From assembly GCA_963705495.1 (NCBI GenBank), contig CAVPJQ010000003.1, forward strand, positions 1 to 64,000: DNA of 64,000 bases, in the 5' to 3' direction. Every line of letters starts with the position of its first letter. Position 1 is the first letter of the stretch. The notes beneath the pieces are model-generated. The model saw nothing but the letters and a program-made list of their open reading frames with translations. It was not told the origin of the DNA and searched no databases. Shown here piece by piece: positions 1 through 9,115 of the stretch. A program made the position numbers and the translations under genes. The DNA is from DATBVX01 sp963705495. GTDB taxonomy: Bacteria; Pseudomonadota; Gammaproteobacteria; Steroidobacterales; Steroidobacteraceae.

Positions 1-1104
1 AACGACCGGCGGGTGCTCGGCTTCAACAACATCGAGCTGATCACCGACCGGCCGCTGGGCATCAACCTCGAGGAAGTGCGCCAGATCAAGCGGGACTGGC
101 CGGACCGCGCGCTGATCGTTTCAGTCATGTTGCCCATGAACGAAGAGAGCTGGGCGAAGTACGTGCCGATGATCGAGGACACCGGCGCCGACGGCCTCGA
201 GCTCAACTTCGGCTGCCCGCACGGCATGTCCGAGCGCGGCATGGGCTCGGCGGTGGGCCAGGTGCCCGAGTACATCCAGCTCGCCGCGCACTGGTGCAAG
301 AAGTACGCGCGGGTGCCGGTGCTGGTGAAACTCACGCCGAACATCACCAACATTCTGCCCGCGGCGGTGGCCGCGAAAGAGGGCGGCGCCGATGGCGTAT
401 CGCTGATCAATACCCTGAATTCGATCATGCGCGTCGACTACGAGAAGCTCACCATCTACCCGTCGACCGATGGCAAGGGCTCGCACGGCGGCTACTGCGG
501 TCCGGCGGTCAAACCAATTGCCTTGCACATGGTCGCGGAGATCGCGCGCTCGCGCGCAACCGCGGGCCTGCCGATTTCCGGCATCGGCGGAATCACCGAC
601 TGGCGCGACGCCGTCGACTTCCTCGCACTCGGCGCGACGACAGTTCAGGTCTGCACCGCCGCGATGGTCTATGGCTTCAAGATCATCGACGACCTCACTG
701 ACGGCCTCGGCAACTATCTCGATAGCAAGGGTTTCAGCTCGGTGAGCGAGCTGGTCGGCAAGGCGGTGCCGAGTGTGACCGACTGGCAATACCTGAATCT
801 CAATCACGTCGACAAGGCATGGATCGACCAGGACCTGTGCATAAAGTGCGGGCGCTGCCACATCGTCTGCGAGGACGCGTCGCACCAGGCCATCACGGCG
901 TCCGTGAACGGCGCGCGGCATTTCGAAGTCATCGATGCCGAGTGCGTCGGTTGCAACCTGTGCGTCAGCGTCTGTCCGATCGAAGGCTGCATCACGATGC
1001 GCCCGATGGAGAGCGGTGTCGATCCGCGCACCGGCCGGCCGATCACGCACGAGAAGGCCGACTGGACCACGCACCCGAACAATCCGGGACGTAAGAACTG
1101 CTGA
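1..1104 (+). CDS. preA: NAD-dependent dihydropyrimidine dehydrogenase subunit PreA (5' truncated by window edge)
   Basis: Reductive pyrimidine catabolism: PreA with PreT reduces uracil or thymine to the dihydropyrimidine in the cytoplasm. The reading frame is open from base 1, and the GTG at 13 is an internal valine, so roughly 40-60 N-terminal residues lie outside the window. The visible part is a dihydroorotate dehydrogenase-like FMN barrel (ELNFGCPHGMSERGMG, then GIGGITDWRDAVDFLALGA) followed by a C-terminal ferredoxin domain with two 4Fe-4S motifs (CIKCGRCHIVC and CVGCNLCVSVCP). It is followed after 17 bases by a RutR-like regulator gene on the same strand. The family assignment is secure. 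Confidence 0.93.
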   Translation, partial: NDRRVLGFNNIELITDRPLGINLEEVRQIKRDWPDRALIVSVMLPMNEESWAKYVPMIEDTGADGLELNFGCPHGMSERGMGSAVGQVPEYIQLAAHWCKKYARVPVLVKLTPNITNILPAAVAAKEGGADGVSLINTLNSIMRVDYEKLTIYPSTDGKGSHGGYCGPAVKPIALHMVAEIARSRATAGLPISGIGGITDWRDAVDFLALGATTVQVCTAAMVYGFKIIDDLTDGLGNYLDSKGFSSVSELVGKAVPSVTDWQYLNLNHVDKAWIDQDLCIKCGRCHIVCEDASHQAITASVNGARHFEVIDAECVGCNLCVSVCPIEGCITMRPMESGVDPRTGRPITHEKADWTTHPNNPGRKNC

Positions 1105-1121
1105 TAGGGGCGACTCCGATC

Positions 1122-1784
1122 GTGTCATCACCGGCGAGAAAGCTCGACATCCGCGAAGCCAACGAGGCGCTCATCCTGCGCGCTGCGGAAAAGCAATTCG
1201 CGTTGCACGGCTTCAGAGGTACGACCACCGAAGGCATCGCCAACGAGGCGGGGCTGCCGAAGGCCAACGTGCACTACTACTTCAAGACCAAGGCGAATCT
1301 GTATCGGCAGGTTCTCAAGGGCATCCTCGAGGACTGGATGGACGCGGCCGCCGCGTTCGAGGCCGACGACGATCCGCAACGCGCGCTGACGCTGTACATC
1401 ACGGCGAAGATGCAGTTTTCGCGGCAGCGGCCGTACGGCTCGCGTGTGTGGGCGAGCGAAATCATGCGCGGTGCACCGGTGATGGAGCGTTTCCTGGGAA
1501 CGACGCTCAAGACCTGGGTCAACGCGCGCGTCAGGACCATCCGCAGCTGGATCAGCGCCGGCAAGATCCGCGCAGTGGACCCGGAGAGCCTGCTCTACAT
1601 GATCTGGGCCGTGACCCAGCACTACGCGGACTTCGAGCGACAGATCGCCATCCTGAATGGCGGCAACGCGTTTGACGAGCGTCAGTACCGCGAACGGGTG
1701 GAACAGGTCGTGAGGCTGATCCTGGGCAGCGTGGGATTCGAGGCTGGGGAAGGGATGCGAGCGCGGCAGCGAGCAAGCGCATGA
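1122..1784 (+). CDS. TetR family regulator, RutR-like
   Basis: 220-residue TetR/AcrR-type repressor. The N-terminal helix-turn-helix spans about residues 15-60 (AEKQFALHGFRGTTTEGIANEAGLPKANVHYYF) and the ligand-binding half carries the segment MIWAVTQHYADF. That segment is shared with the second TetR gene at 2213-2830, so the two are paralogues. The C-terminal half resembles RutR, which in E. coli senses pyrimidines; sensing of uracil or thymine here is inferred from family and context. The start is GTG. The stop overlaps the start of cdd as ATGA, which implies translational coupling. Confidence 0.88.
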   Translation: MSSPARKLDIREANEALILRAAEKQFALHGFRGTTTEGIANEAGLPKANVHYYFKTKANLYRQVLKGILEDWMDAAAAFEADDDPQRALTLYITAKMQFSRQRPYGSRVWASEIMRGAPVMERFLGTTLKTWVNARVRTIRSWISAGKIRAVDPESLLYMIWAVTQHYADFERQIAILNGGNAFDERQYRERVEQVVRLILGSVGFEAGEGMRARQRASA

Positions 1785-2179
1785 AGAACGACGACGATGC
1801 ACTGATCGAAGCCGCCAAGGTTGTACGCGGGCTCGCTCACGCGCCGTACTCGCACTATCACGTGGGCTCGGCGGTTCTCGATGAGAGCGGGCGGATCCAC
1901 AGCGGTTGCAACGTCGAGAACGCAGCCTACCCCGAAGGAATCTGCGCCGAGACCAGTGCCATCGCTGCCATGGTCGCGGCCGGTGGCACCCGGATCGTTG
2001 CGATCGCAGCGGTGGGCGGGCGGCAGGCGCTGGAAGCGTGCACGCCGTGCGGCGGCTGCCGGCAACGCATCCGCGAATTTGCAGACCGAAACACGCGCAT
2101 CATCCTGCTCGATGACAACGGCCAGCCGCGAAGCTACACGATGGAGCAGCTCCTGCCGGCCTCGTTCAGCCTGCGATAG
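1781..2179 (+). CDS. cdd: Cytidine deaminase
   Basis: Homotetramer-type cytidine deaminase of 132 residues, the usual length for this class. It hydrolyses cytidine and deoxycytidine to uridine and deoxyuridine with a catalytic zinc. The zinc and proton-shuttle motifs are visible: CAETSAI (Cys ligand and catalytic Glu) and PCGGCRQ (two Cys ligands). The N-terminal part has the typical YSHYHVGSAVL substrate-binding stretch. The gene overlaps the preceding TetR gene by four bases, so uridine made here would feed deoA/preA-type steps encoded alongside. Confidence 0.93.
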   Translation: MKNDDDALIEAAKVVRGLAHAPYSHYHVGSAVLDESGRIHSGCNVENAAYPEGICAETSAIAAMVAAGGTRIVAIAAVGGRQALEACTPCGGCRQRIREFADRNTRIILLDDNGQPRSYTMEQLLPASFSLR

Positions 2180-2212
2180 TCATTCGCGTCGCGAGGGCGA
2201 CAGAGAGGTGTC

Positions 2213-2830
2213 CTAGCGCGCCTTCCTCGCGAGAACACCCTGCAGGATGATCCGCGTCAGAGATTGCTCGATCTTGCGGAACTGCCCGTGCGTCATCCGC
2301 GGCACATTCATGACCGCCTTGACCTGTGGTGCGAAGTCCGCGTAGTGCTGCGTCGCCGCCCAGATCAGGAAGATCAGGTGATACGGGTCGACCCGGGTCA
2401 GCTTTCCCTGGTTGATCCAATGCTGGATTACCGCAGCCTTGCGCTGTACCACCGCCCGCAGATTCGTCTTCAGGTAGCCCTTCAGGAACGGCGCGCCCTG
2501 CACGATTTCGTTGGCGAAGACGCGCGATGCGGCCGGAAATTTCCGCGAGAGATCGACCTTCTGCGCAATGTAGTTGCCGAGTTCCAGCGCCGGGTCGCCG
2601 TTGCGGTCCAGTTCCCGCAAGGGAACCAGCCAGATCTCGAGCGTGCGCCGTAGAACCGCGAGGTACAGGTCCTTCTTGCGCTCGAAGTAGTAATGCAGGT
2701 TCGGCTTGGAAATACCGGCGCGCTCGGCGATCTCGTCGAGCGTGGCGCCGCGGTATCCGTAGGTCGCGAAGACTTCCACCGCGGCATCGAGGATGCGCGC
2801 TTCGTTCCGCAGTTGGATCCGGGTCTTCAT
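2213..2830 (-). CDS. TetR family regulator, RutR-like (second paralogue)
   Basis: 205-residue TetR regulator with an N-terminal helix-turn-helix (EVFATYGYRGATLDEIAERAGISKPNLHYYF) and the same C-terminal signature (LIWAATQHYADF) as the TetR at 1122-1784. It is the last gene of the minus-strand run deoA-nupC-tetR; its start codon directly abuts the nupC stop. It converges with cdd, leaving a 33-base gap between stops. Presumably it senses a pyrimidine or nucleoside and controls the transport/phosphorolysis operon; the ligand is inferred from context only. Confidence 0.87.
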   Translation of the reverse strand: MKTRIQLRNEARILDAAVEVFATYGYRGATLDEIAERAGISKPNLHYYFERKKDLYLAVLRRTLEIWLVPLRELDRNGDPALELGNYIAQKVDLSRKFPAASRVFANEIVQGAPFLKGYLKTNLRAVVQRKAAVIQHWINQGKLTRVDPYHLIFLIWAATQHYADFAPQVKAVMNVPRMTHGQFRKIEQSLTRIILQGVLARKAR

Positions 2831-4050
2831 TCAGACGTCCAGCAGCAGGCCCGCCAGCGCTGCGCTCATCAGGTTCGACAGCGAGCCGGCAGCGACTGCC
2901 CGCAGCCCATAGCGGGCGATGAATTCGCGCAGTTCCGGAACGAGACTCCCCAGCGCGCCCATCTGGATCGCGATGGACGAGAGGTTGGCGAAGCCGCAGA
3001 GCGCGAAGGTCGTGATCGCCTCGGCCCTCGGGCTCAGGGTGTGCGCGATCTGGCCGAAATGCAGGTAGGCCACGAACTCGTTGAGGATCAGCTTCTCGCC
3101 GAAGAACGCGCCGGAGACCTGGGCTTCGGACCACGGCACGCTCAGCAGGTACATCAACGGCCCGAAGACCCAGCCGAGCATTTTTTGCAGGGTCAGCCCT
3201 TCGAGGCCGAACAGTCCACCGAGCCAGCCGACGAGGCCATTGAACAGCGCGATCAGGCTCACGAACGCAATGAGCATCGCCGCGATAGCCACTGCCAGCT
3301 TCACGCCGTCGAATGCACCGACGCCCGCCGCCATGATGACGTTCGCGTGCCGACTGCCGTCCGCCTTGAGCATGACGTCTTCCGGTTCACGCGCTGCTGC
3401 CGGGTCGTCGGGGAATATGAGCTTCGCCATCAGCAGGCCGCCGGGCGCCGCCATGAACGAAGCCGGCAGAAGAAACTCGAGCTTGATGCCGAGCTGCGCA
3501 TAGGCGGCGAGCACTGTGCCGGCGACCCCAGCCATGCCCGTCGCCATCACGGTGAAGACCTGAGGCGGCGTGAGCCTGCGCAGGTAAGGACGTATGGCCA
3601 GCGGGGACTCGGTCTGGCCGACGAATATCGTCGCGGCCGCGCACAGCGACTCGACCGTGCGCGTGCCGATCACCCAGCGCAATGCGCCGCCGACCAGCCT
3701 GACCACCCACTGCATGATGCCGAGGTGGTACAGGATGCTCATCAGCGCGGCGAAGAAGATGACGACCGGCAGCACGTGCACCGCGAAACTGATCCCGTGG
3801 CTCGTGTCCGCCAGCGGACCGAACACCATCTTGATGCCGGCCTGCGAATAGCCGATGACTGCTTCCACGCGTGCGAGATCGCCAGGATCGCGCGGCGCCC
3901 GGCGGGAACATAGAGCACCAGCGCCGCGATCCCGATCTGCAGGGCGAACGCGCTCAAGACGATACGCAGGCTGATCGCCTTACGGTTGATCGAGAGCAGC
4001 AGCGCGATGCCCAGGATGATGGCGATGCCCAGAAGACTCATCCATCTCAT
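2831..4050 (-). pseudogene. nupC: Concentrative nucleoside transporter NupC, interrupted by one frameshift
   Basis: CNT-family nucleoside:cation symporter of the inner membrane. The first 60 residues (start 4050, ending LYVPAGRRAILAISHA) lie in one frame. The remaining 345 (VEAVIGYSQAGIKMVFGPLAD onward, including GQTESPLAIRPY and LSPRAEAITTF) lie in the frame that opens at GTG 3868. Joined, they give about 405 residues, the normal NupC length. A single missing base near 3869-3871 explains the break. No other damage is visible, so this is either a very recent mutation or an assembly indel. It lies between deoA and a RutR-like gene. Confidence 0.85.
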
Positions 4051-4120
4051 TCTTCTTCTCCGCGCGGGCGCTGACGCTGCGTCATCGCCGCTGTGGTCCG
4101 CTGCCTGAGGCCGTCGAAAC

Positions 4121-5447
4121 TCACGCGCTACCGGGCCACAGTGTTTCGTAGATCACCGGCCGCGACGGCGGCGGCGATGACGCGATAGTGCAGGCCGCGC
4201 GCAGGTTGTGGATCGCGCGCTTCGCATCTGCTTCTGTCGCCGCATGAACCACGGCGAGCGGCCGTCCACGGTCGACCGCCGAACCGATGGAAATGATGTC
4301 GGTGAATCCGACCGACAGATCCAGCTTGTCGTCCGCGCGGCGGCGCCCGCCGCCCAATTCGATGATCGCGTTGCCGAGCGCGCGCGCATCGACGGCGGCG
4401 AGATAGCCATCGTGCAGTGGGGGCAACCGGTAACGTCACTGGCGCGGACGGCAGATGGTGGTCGGTCCGCTCGAGGAAATCCGCGGGTCCGCCGAGCGCG
4501 GCGACCATCCGGCCGAAGACTTCCGCAGCCTTACCCGAAGTGACGGCGCGATCCGCGCGCTGCCGAGCCGCATCTTCGCTGCTCTCGACGCCCGCGAGCA
4601 CGAGCAGCCGCGCGCACAGCGCCAGGACCACCTCGTCCAATCTGGGCTCGCGCCGGCGGTTGGTGAGATAGGCGACGGACTCCCTGATTTCCACCGCGTT
4701 GCCGGCCGTGAGCCCGAGCGTTTCATTCATGTCCGTGATCAGCGCATGCGTCTTCAGACCCGCGCCGCCCGCTGTCTCGATGAGGCTCCGGGCGAGCGCC
4801 CGTGCCTGCTCCATGGACGCCATGAAGGCGCCGGATCCGACTTTGACATCCATGACCAATGCGTCCAGCCCGGCTGCGATCTTCTTGGAAAGGATCGAAG
4901 CGGTGATCAGCGGAATCGATTCCACCGTGCCGGTGACGTCGCGGATGGCGTAGAGGCGCCGATCGGCGGGCGCGAGATCGGTGGTCTGTCCGATGATCGC
5001 GCAGCCGACGGCTCGCACCACTCTCTCGAACGTGGCGAGGTCCGGTGTCGAGCGATAGCCGGGAATGCTGTCGATCTTGTCGAGCGTACCGCCCGTATGG
5101 CCGAGGCCGCGACCGGAAATCATCGGCACGAAACAGCCGCAGGCCGCGGCGATCGGCGCCAGCAGGAAACTCACCTTGTCGCCGATGCCGCCGGTGGAAT
5201 GCTTGTCCACGACCGGGCCGCCCAGGTCCCTGGACCACTGCAGGGTCGTCCCGGAAGCAGCCATCGCCCTGGTCAGCTGCGCAGCTTCATCGAATGACAT
5301 GGAACGCAGGCAGATCGCCATGGCGAGCGCGGCGACCTGCTCGGGCGGAATGCTGCCGTCAACGAGACCGCGCACGAAGAATCCGATCTGTTCCGCCGAG
5401 AGCGTTCCGCCATCGCGCTTGGCCCGGATGACGTCTACGAACAGCAT
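4121..5447 (-). pseudogene. deoA: Thymidine phosphorylase DeoA, interrupted by one frameshift
   Basis: Phosphorolysis of thymidine/deoxyuridine to base plus deoxyribose 1-phosphate. The N-terminal 340 residues are intact, with the family signatures DKHSTGGIGDKVSF, SGRGLGHTGGTLDK and MDVKVGSGAFM. After VTLPVAP the frame turns to Arg-rich nonsense, while homology resumes one frame over (PLHDGYLAAVDARALGNAI ... VGFTDIISIGSAVDRGRPLAV) and ends at 4121. One extra base in the five-G run at 4419-4423 accounts for it. Without repair the open frame ends at 4128. A GGGGGA ribosome-binding site precedes the ATG at 5447. A C-run indel is a common sequencing error. Confidence 0.88.
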
Positions 5448-5563
5448 CGATCCCCCGGGGAATAGTCGTACGGTTGGTCAAATTTTTCCCATTTGATAAA
5501 GACAGAGTATTCTTATACATAAGCTGCCCGGGATGCACTAATGGCGGCATCATTCATGGGGGG
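5448..5563. promoter_or_regulatory. Divergent deoA / TonB-receptor promoter region with a short dyad
   Basis: This AT-rich gap between two divergent genes is the only place for their promoters. Reading toward the receptor, TTGATA at 5493-5498 and TATACA at 5514-5519 could be -35 and -10 elements, although the 15-base spacing is short. A perfect dyad, CTTAT-AC-ATAAG, covers 5512-5523 and overlaps the putative -10. It is a candidate site for one of the two RutR-like regulators; that link is inference. Confidence 0.4.
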
Positions 5564-7765
5564 ATGCGCATGAACAAGCGAAATCTGGCGATCATCATGA
5601 GCGCCGTGCCGATCGGTGCGTTCGGTGTCGATGAGGCCGCAGTCGCCCAGAAAGCTTCCGAGCCGGTTTTCGAAACGGTCATCGTCACGGCTCAGAGGCT
5701 CGAACAGAACATCTATGACGTCCCTGCGGCAATCAGCGCGTTCTCACCAGAAACCATCGAAAAGCAGGGCATCACGAATCTCACGGATATCGGCAAGTTC
5801 GTGCCGAACTTGAATGTGACCGAATTTTCGGCCGGTCAGACCTCGTCGGCGAATGCGTTCATCCGCGGCATCGGCTTGCAGGATCACCTGATCACGACGG
5901 ATCCGGGCGTCGGTGTCTATGTGGATGGCATCTATCTGGGCCGACAGGTCGGCCAGAACTGGAATCTCACCAATATCGAGCGCGTGGAAGTGCTGCGGGG
6001 GCCGCAGGGCACCTTGTACGGCCGCAATTCGATCGGCGGCGCCATCAATATCATCACTCAGAAACCGGGCGACGAGACGGGCGGAAAAATGTCTCTGACG
6101 GCCGGGAGCCGGCAGCGGCTGAATGGTGACGGGTACGTGAACATGCGGCTTACAGACCAGTTCGCGATGTCTCTTTCCCTGGCTTACCAGAGCCGTGACG
6201 GGCTCGGCGATTTCGTGAATATCCAGGATCCGGGTGAGAGAGTCGGCGAACTGAAGGACATTTCCGGGCGCGTCGCGATGAAATGGACGCCGACGGACCG
6301 CCTGTCCTTCCTGGTCACCGCCGACGGCGACAACGGCCAGAACGGCCTGCGGCCCTACCACACGCTGATCGACGAGTTGCCGAATGGTGCAGTGTTTCTG
6401 GCTGGTTACCGCAATTCCGACACGGCCAGCAATCACTACAACAACAACACCGGCCAGGTTGACCAGATCGAGGTGACGAACAAGGCCTACGGCGTGTCGC
6501 TCACCGCGGACTACGCAGTCTCGGACGGTCTCAAGTTCAAGCTGCTGGCGAGCGACCGCCACTCACAGTACGAGAGTGGACTCGACGACGACAGCTTCTT
6601 CGACAACTTCCTCGCATTCCCCGAAGTCGGCGAAGCCGATCAGCAGTCGGCGGAATTGCAGGTCTCGGGCAAGGGTGGTGCGCTCGACTACATCGTAGGC
6701 CTGTACTGGTACGAGGAGGACGGGCACAACTTCCAGGATGACACGACATTCAACTGCGGCTCGAAGGCTGCGCCGTGCACGGCTCCCAACGGCGGCGACT
6801 TCTTCCTGCAACAGGAGTCGAAGAGCAAGGCGGCCTACGCCAATGTCGGATTCACCCTCCTCTCGGAACAATTGCGGCTCGCGGCCGGAGTCCGGTACAC
6901 GCAGGACGACAAGTCAGCGCAAACGACACTGTTCGAGCTGATCCATGAGACCAATAGCCGCGACTGGTCGGAGACGAGTTGGGACGTGTCGGCACGGTAC
7001 AAGTTCAATGACCGCATGACCCTCTATGGCACGGTCCAGAGCGGCTATCAGTCCGGTCAGTACCCAGCGCGGCCGTTCTGCCTGATCGGTTCCTTCAATT
7101 TCGCCACGCTTACGCTCGCGAGGCCCAACTGTTTCGTGGCCAACGACAACGTCACGGCGATCAACTACGAGGTGGGCTTTAAAGGAGAGCTCCTGGATAA
7201 CCTGCAGTTGAGTCTTACCGTGTTCAATACGGACTACACAGACTTGCCCTACCAGGTGAGCACGACGTCGGCGGGCGGCTTCAATACGCAAAGCATCATC
7301 GTGGATCAAACCTCGCGCGGCGTAGAGTTTGAAGGCAGCTGGGCTGCGACCGACAACTTCCGTCTGTACGCGACCGTGGGTTACATCGACGCTGACGTCG
7401 ACGATCCCAATCCGGCCGCAGTTGCCCCGCTGACACCTGAATGGACCGCATCCTTCAGTCCCGAGCTGACGATTCCGGCTGGCAGCGGCGAGGTAACGAT
7501 GCGCGCGGACTATTCATTCCGGGACAAGATGTTCGGCGAGCCCAGCAGTGACCCGGGCAGGTTTACCCTGATCGACAGCCGTGACCTGATCAATTTCGAC
7601 ATCAGTTACCGGCCCACCGACGGCGACTGGACCGTCGGGGTTTACGGCCGCAATGTCACGGACGAGCGCTACGACAATGCGAGGCTCAACACGGGCGACT
7701 ACGTACTGGTCATGCTGAGCAATGATGCGAGTGAGTTCGGAGTCCGCTTCTCCAAGGATTTCTGA
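5564..7765 (+). CDS. TonB-dependent outer-membrane receptor, probably for nucleosides or pyrimidines
   Basis: Outer-membrane active transporter of about 733 residues. ATG 5564 (or 5570) follows a run of six G and gives a short signal-like N-terminus, whereas the longer open frame to 5474 adds an implausible leader. A TonB-box-like stretch (FETVIVTAQR) is followed by the plug (DVPAAISAF, GVGVYVDGIYLGR, VEVLRGPQGTLYGRNSIGGAINI). The beta-barrel ends in a C-terminal aromatic (SKDF). It is divergent from deoA/nupC and overlaps a cytosine deaminase gene, so import of nucleosides or bases across the outer membrane is the natural guess. The substrate cannot be read from the sequence. Confidence 0.85.
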   Translation: MRMNKRNLAIIMSAVPIGAFGVDEAAVAQKASEPVFETVIVTAQRLEQNIYDVPAAISAFSPETIEKQGITNLTDIGKFVPNLNVTEFSAGQTSSANAFIRGIGLQDHLITTDPGVGVYVDGIYLGRQVGQNWNLTNIERVEVLRGPQGTLYGRNSIGGAINIITQKPGDETGGKMSLTAGSRQRLNGDGYVNMRLTDQFAMSLSLAYQSRDGLGDFVNIQDPGERVGELKDISGRVAMKWTPTDRLSFLVTADGDNGQNGLRPYHTLIDELPNGAVFLAGYRNSDTASNHYNNNTGQVDQIEVTNKAYGVSLTADYAVSDGLKFKLLASDRHSQYESGLDDDSFFDNFLAFPEVGEADQQSAELQVSGKGGALDYIVGLYWYEEDGHNFQDDTTFNCGSKAAPCTAPNGGDFFLQQESKSKAAYANVGFTLLSEQLRLAAGVRYTQDDKSAQTTLFELIHETNSRDWSETSWDVSARYKFNDRMTLYGTVQSGYQSGQYPARPFCLIGSFNFATLTLARPNCFVANDNVTAINYEVGFKGELLDNLQLSLTVFNTDYTDLPYQVSTTSAGGFNTQSIIVDQTSRGVEFEGSWAATDNFRLYATVGYIDADVDDPNPAAVAPLTPEWTASFSPELTIPAGSGEVTMRADYSFRDKMFGEPSSDPGRFTLIDSRDLINFDISYRPTDGDWTVGVYGRNVTDERYDNARLNTGDYVLVMLSNDASEFGVRFSKDF

Positions 7766-8213
7766 TCTGCCTGACGTCCAGACAATGCTCGCCGTTGCGC
7801 TCGAGGAGGCAGAGCTTGGCCTCGCTGAAGGTGGGATTCCTATCGGGGCGGCTCTCTTTGATCGAAGCGGGACGCTGCTCGGGCGAGGACGCAATCGTCG
7901 CGTTCAGGAGAACGATCCGTCTGTGCACGGCGAGACCGACGCGTTTCGCAAGGCTGGCCGTCAGCGCCGATACCAGGACACGATCATGGTCACGACGTTG
8001 GCTCCTTGTTGGTATTGCAGCGGGCTCATCGTCCAGTTCCGGATCGGTAAGGTGGTGGTTGGCGAGTCGCGCACGTTCCGTGGCGGAATCGACTGGCTGC
8101 GCGAGCGAGGGGTGGACGTCGTGGATCTGGATTCACCCGAATGCGTGAGCCTGCTCAGGGCATTCATCGAGGCGCATCCCGACGTCTGGAACGAAGACAT
8201 CGGCGAGGCTTGA
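7722..8213 (+). CDS. Cytosine deaminase, yeast FCY1-like type
   Basis: Zinc deaminase of the CDA/dCMP-deaminase fold, predicted to convert cytosine to uracil. The zinc motifs are HGETDAF and PCWYCSG. The C-terminus, IEAHPDVWNEDIGEA, closely resembles the end of Saccharomyces Fcy1, whereas E. coli CodA is an unrelated amidohydrolase. The ATG at 7722 lies inside the last 44 bases of the receptor gene; a later ATG at 7785 would remove the overlap but also some N-terminal residues. The overlap implies co-expression with the receptor. Isocytosine or another small nucleobase is a possible alternative substrate. Confidence 0.8.
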   Translation: MMRVSSESASPRISDLPDVQTMLAVALEEAELGLAEGGIPIGAALFDRSGTLLGRGRNRRVQENDPSVHGETDAFRKAGRQRRYQDTIMVTTLAPCWYCSGLIVQFRIGKVVVGESRTFRGGIDWLRERGVDVVDLDSPECVSLLRAFIEAHPDVWNEDIGEA

Positions 8214-8231
8214 ACTATCGACTCGGGATCG

Positions 8232-9098
8232 TCACTGACGATGCGCGCTCGTCGTCAGCCGTCGGTACTGGCCGAGGTGACGGATGGCGTGCTGCGGCTG
8301 GCCAAAATTCTCATAGAGCCGCGCCAGGTTGAAGTGACAGTCGGCGAGCGTCGGATCCTCGCTGATCGCGGACTGATAGGCCTCGAGTGCTGCACGCGTG
8401 CGACCCAGGTCTTCGAGTACGACACCGAGATTGAACATCAGCACCGAGTCCGCCTGCACATGACTCAGCGCCTTGCGATAGATGTTCTCCGCTTTCTTGA
8501 GCTGACCCTGCTCGTGCGCTAACCGGCCCCAGTTGGTCCAGGCCGCGAGGTGTGCGGGATCGGCCGCGACCGCGCGCTCGTAAGCTTCCTGTGCCTTGCG
8601 GGGATCGGTCTGCTCGAGCTCGACGCCGGTCGCAAACCACACTTCTGAATCGGTCGGATCGGGGCCGGAGGACGCGGCGTGCGACGCGGACGTGACGATC
8701 GCGTCGGGCGCCGGCACTTCGACCACGTGCAGCTCGCCTTCATCGACGCTGACATCGAGCCCCAGCACGTACTGGCCATCATCGACCTGCCAGCGGCTCT
8801 TGCCTTCACGCACCACCACGCGATCGCCGACCGCAGTGATGCTGATACCAGAGAGCGGCATGGTCTCGGGGAGCTCGCGACGCAGCTCTTTCAGCGCTTT
8901 GTGGATGCGCTTGCGTGAAACCTTCGCCTGCGTGAGCGCGCGCGCGGCGCGCAGCACGATCAGGTCCTGGAAGGAGAACTGGTATTGGCGCTTCGGACCC
9001 CGCGCCGGTTTGACGAAGCCGCCGTCGATCAGCCCTTGAATGGCACTGCGCGACAGCTGCAGGACACGTTCCACGTCCCGCACGCTGTAGGAATGCAT
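8232..9098 (-). CDS. MerR-type DNA-binding protein with C-terminal TPR repeats
   Basis: 288 residues. Residues 1-75 form a MerR-like winged helix (YSVRDVERVLQLSRSAIQ, then FSFQDLIVLRAARALTQA). A middle segment with a short beta-like stretch (VVVREGKSRWQVDDGQYVLGL) is followed by about three tetratricopeptide repeats (residues 150-280, such as AAWTNWGRLAHEQGQLKKAE). It lies 17 bases downstream of ku on the same strand and probably shares its transcript. The pairing suggests a link to DNA repair or to regulation of it, but nothing in the sequence proves that. Confidence 0.8.
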   Translation of the reverse strand: MHSYSVRDVERVLQLSRSAIQGLIDGGFVKPARGPKRQYQFSFQDLIVLRAARALTQAKVSRKRIHKALKELRRELPETMPLSGISITAVGDRVVVREGKSRWQVDDGQYVLGLDVSVDEGELHVVEVPAPDAIVTSASHAASSGPDPTDSEVWFATGVELEQTDPRKAQEAYERAVAADPAHLAAWTNWGRLAHEQGQLKKAENIYRKALSHVQADSVLMFNLGVVLEDLGRTRAALEAYQSAISEDPTLADCHFNLARLYENFGQPQHAIRHLGQYRRLTTSAHRQ

Positions 9099-9115
9099 CG
9101 CGTCTCTCTGCGGGA

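Noticed and set aside
5474..5563. A start for the TonB receptor 30 codons upstream
   Set aside because: The added residues are not signal-like and cross the only promoter gap; ATG 5564 has a G-rich ribosome-binding site.
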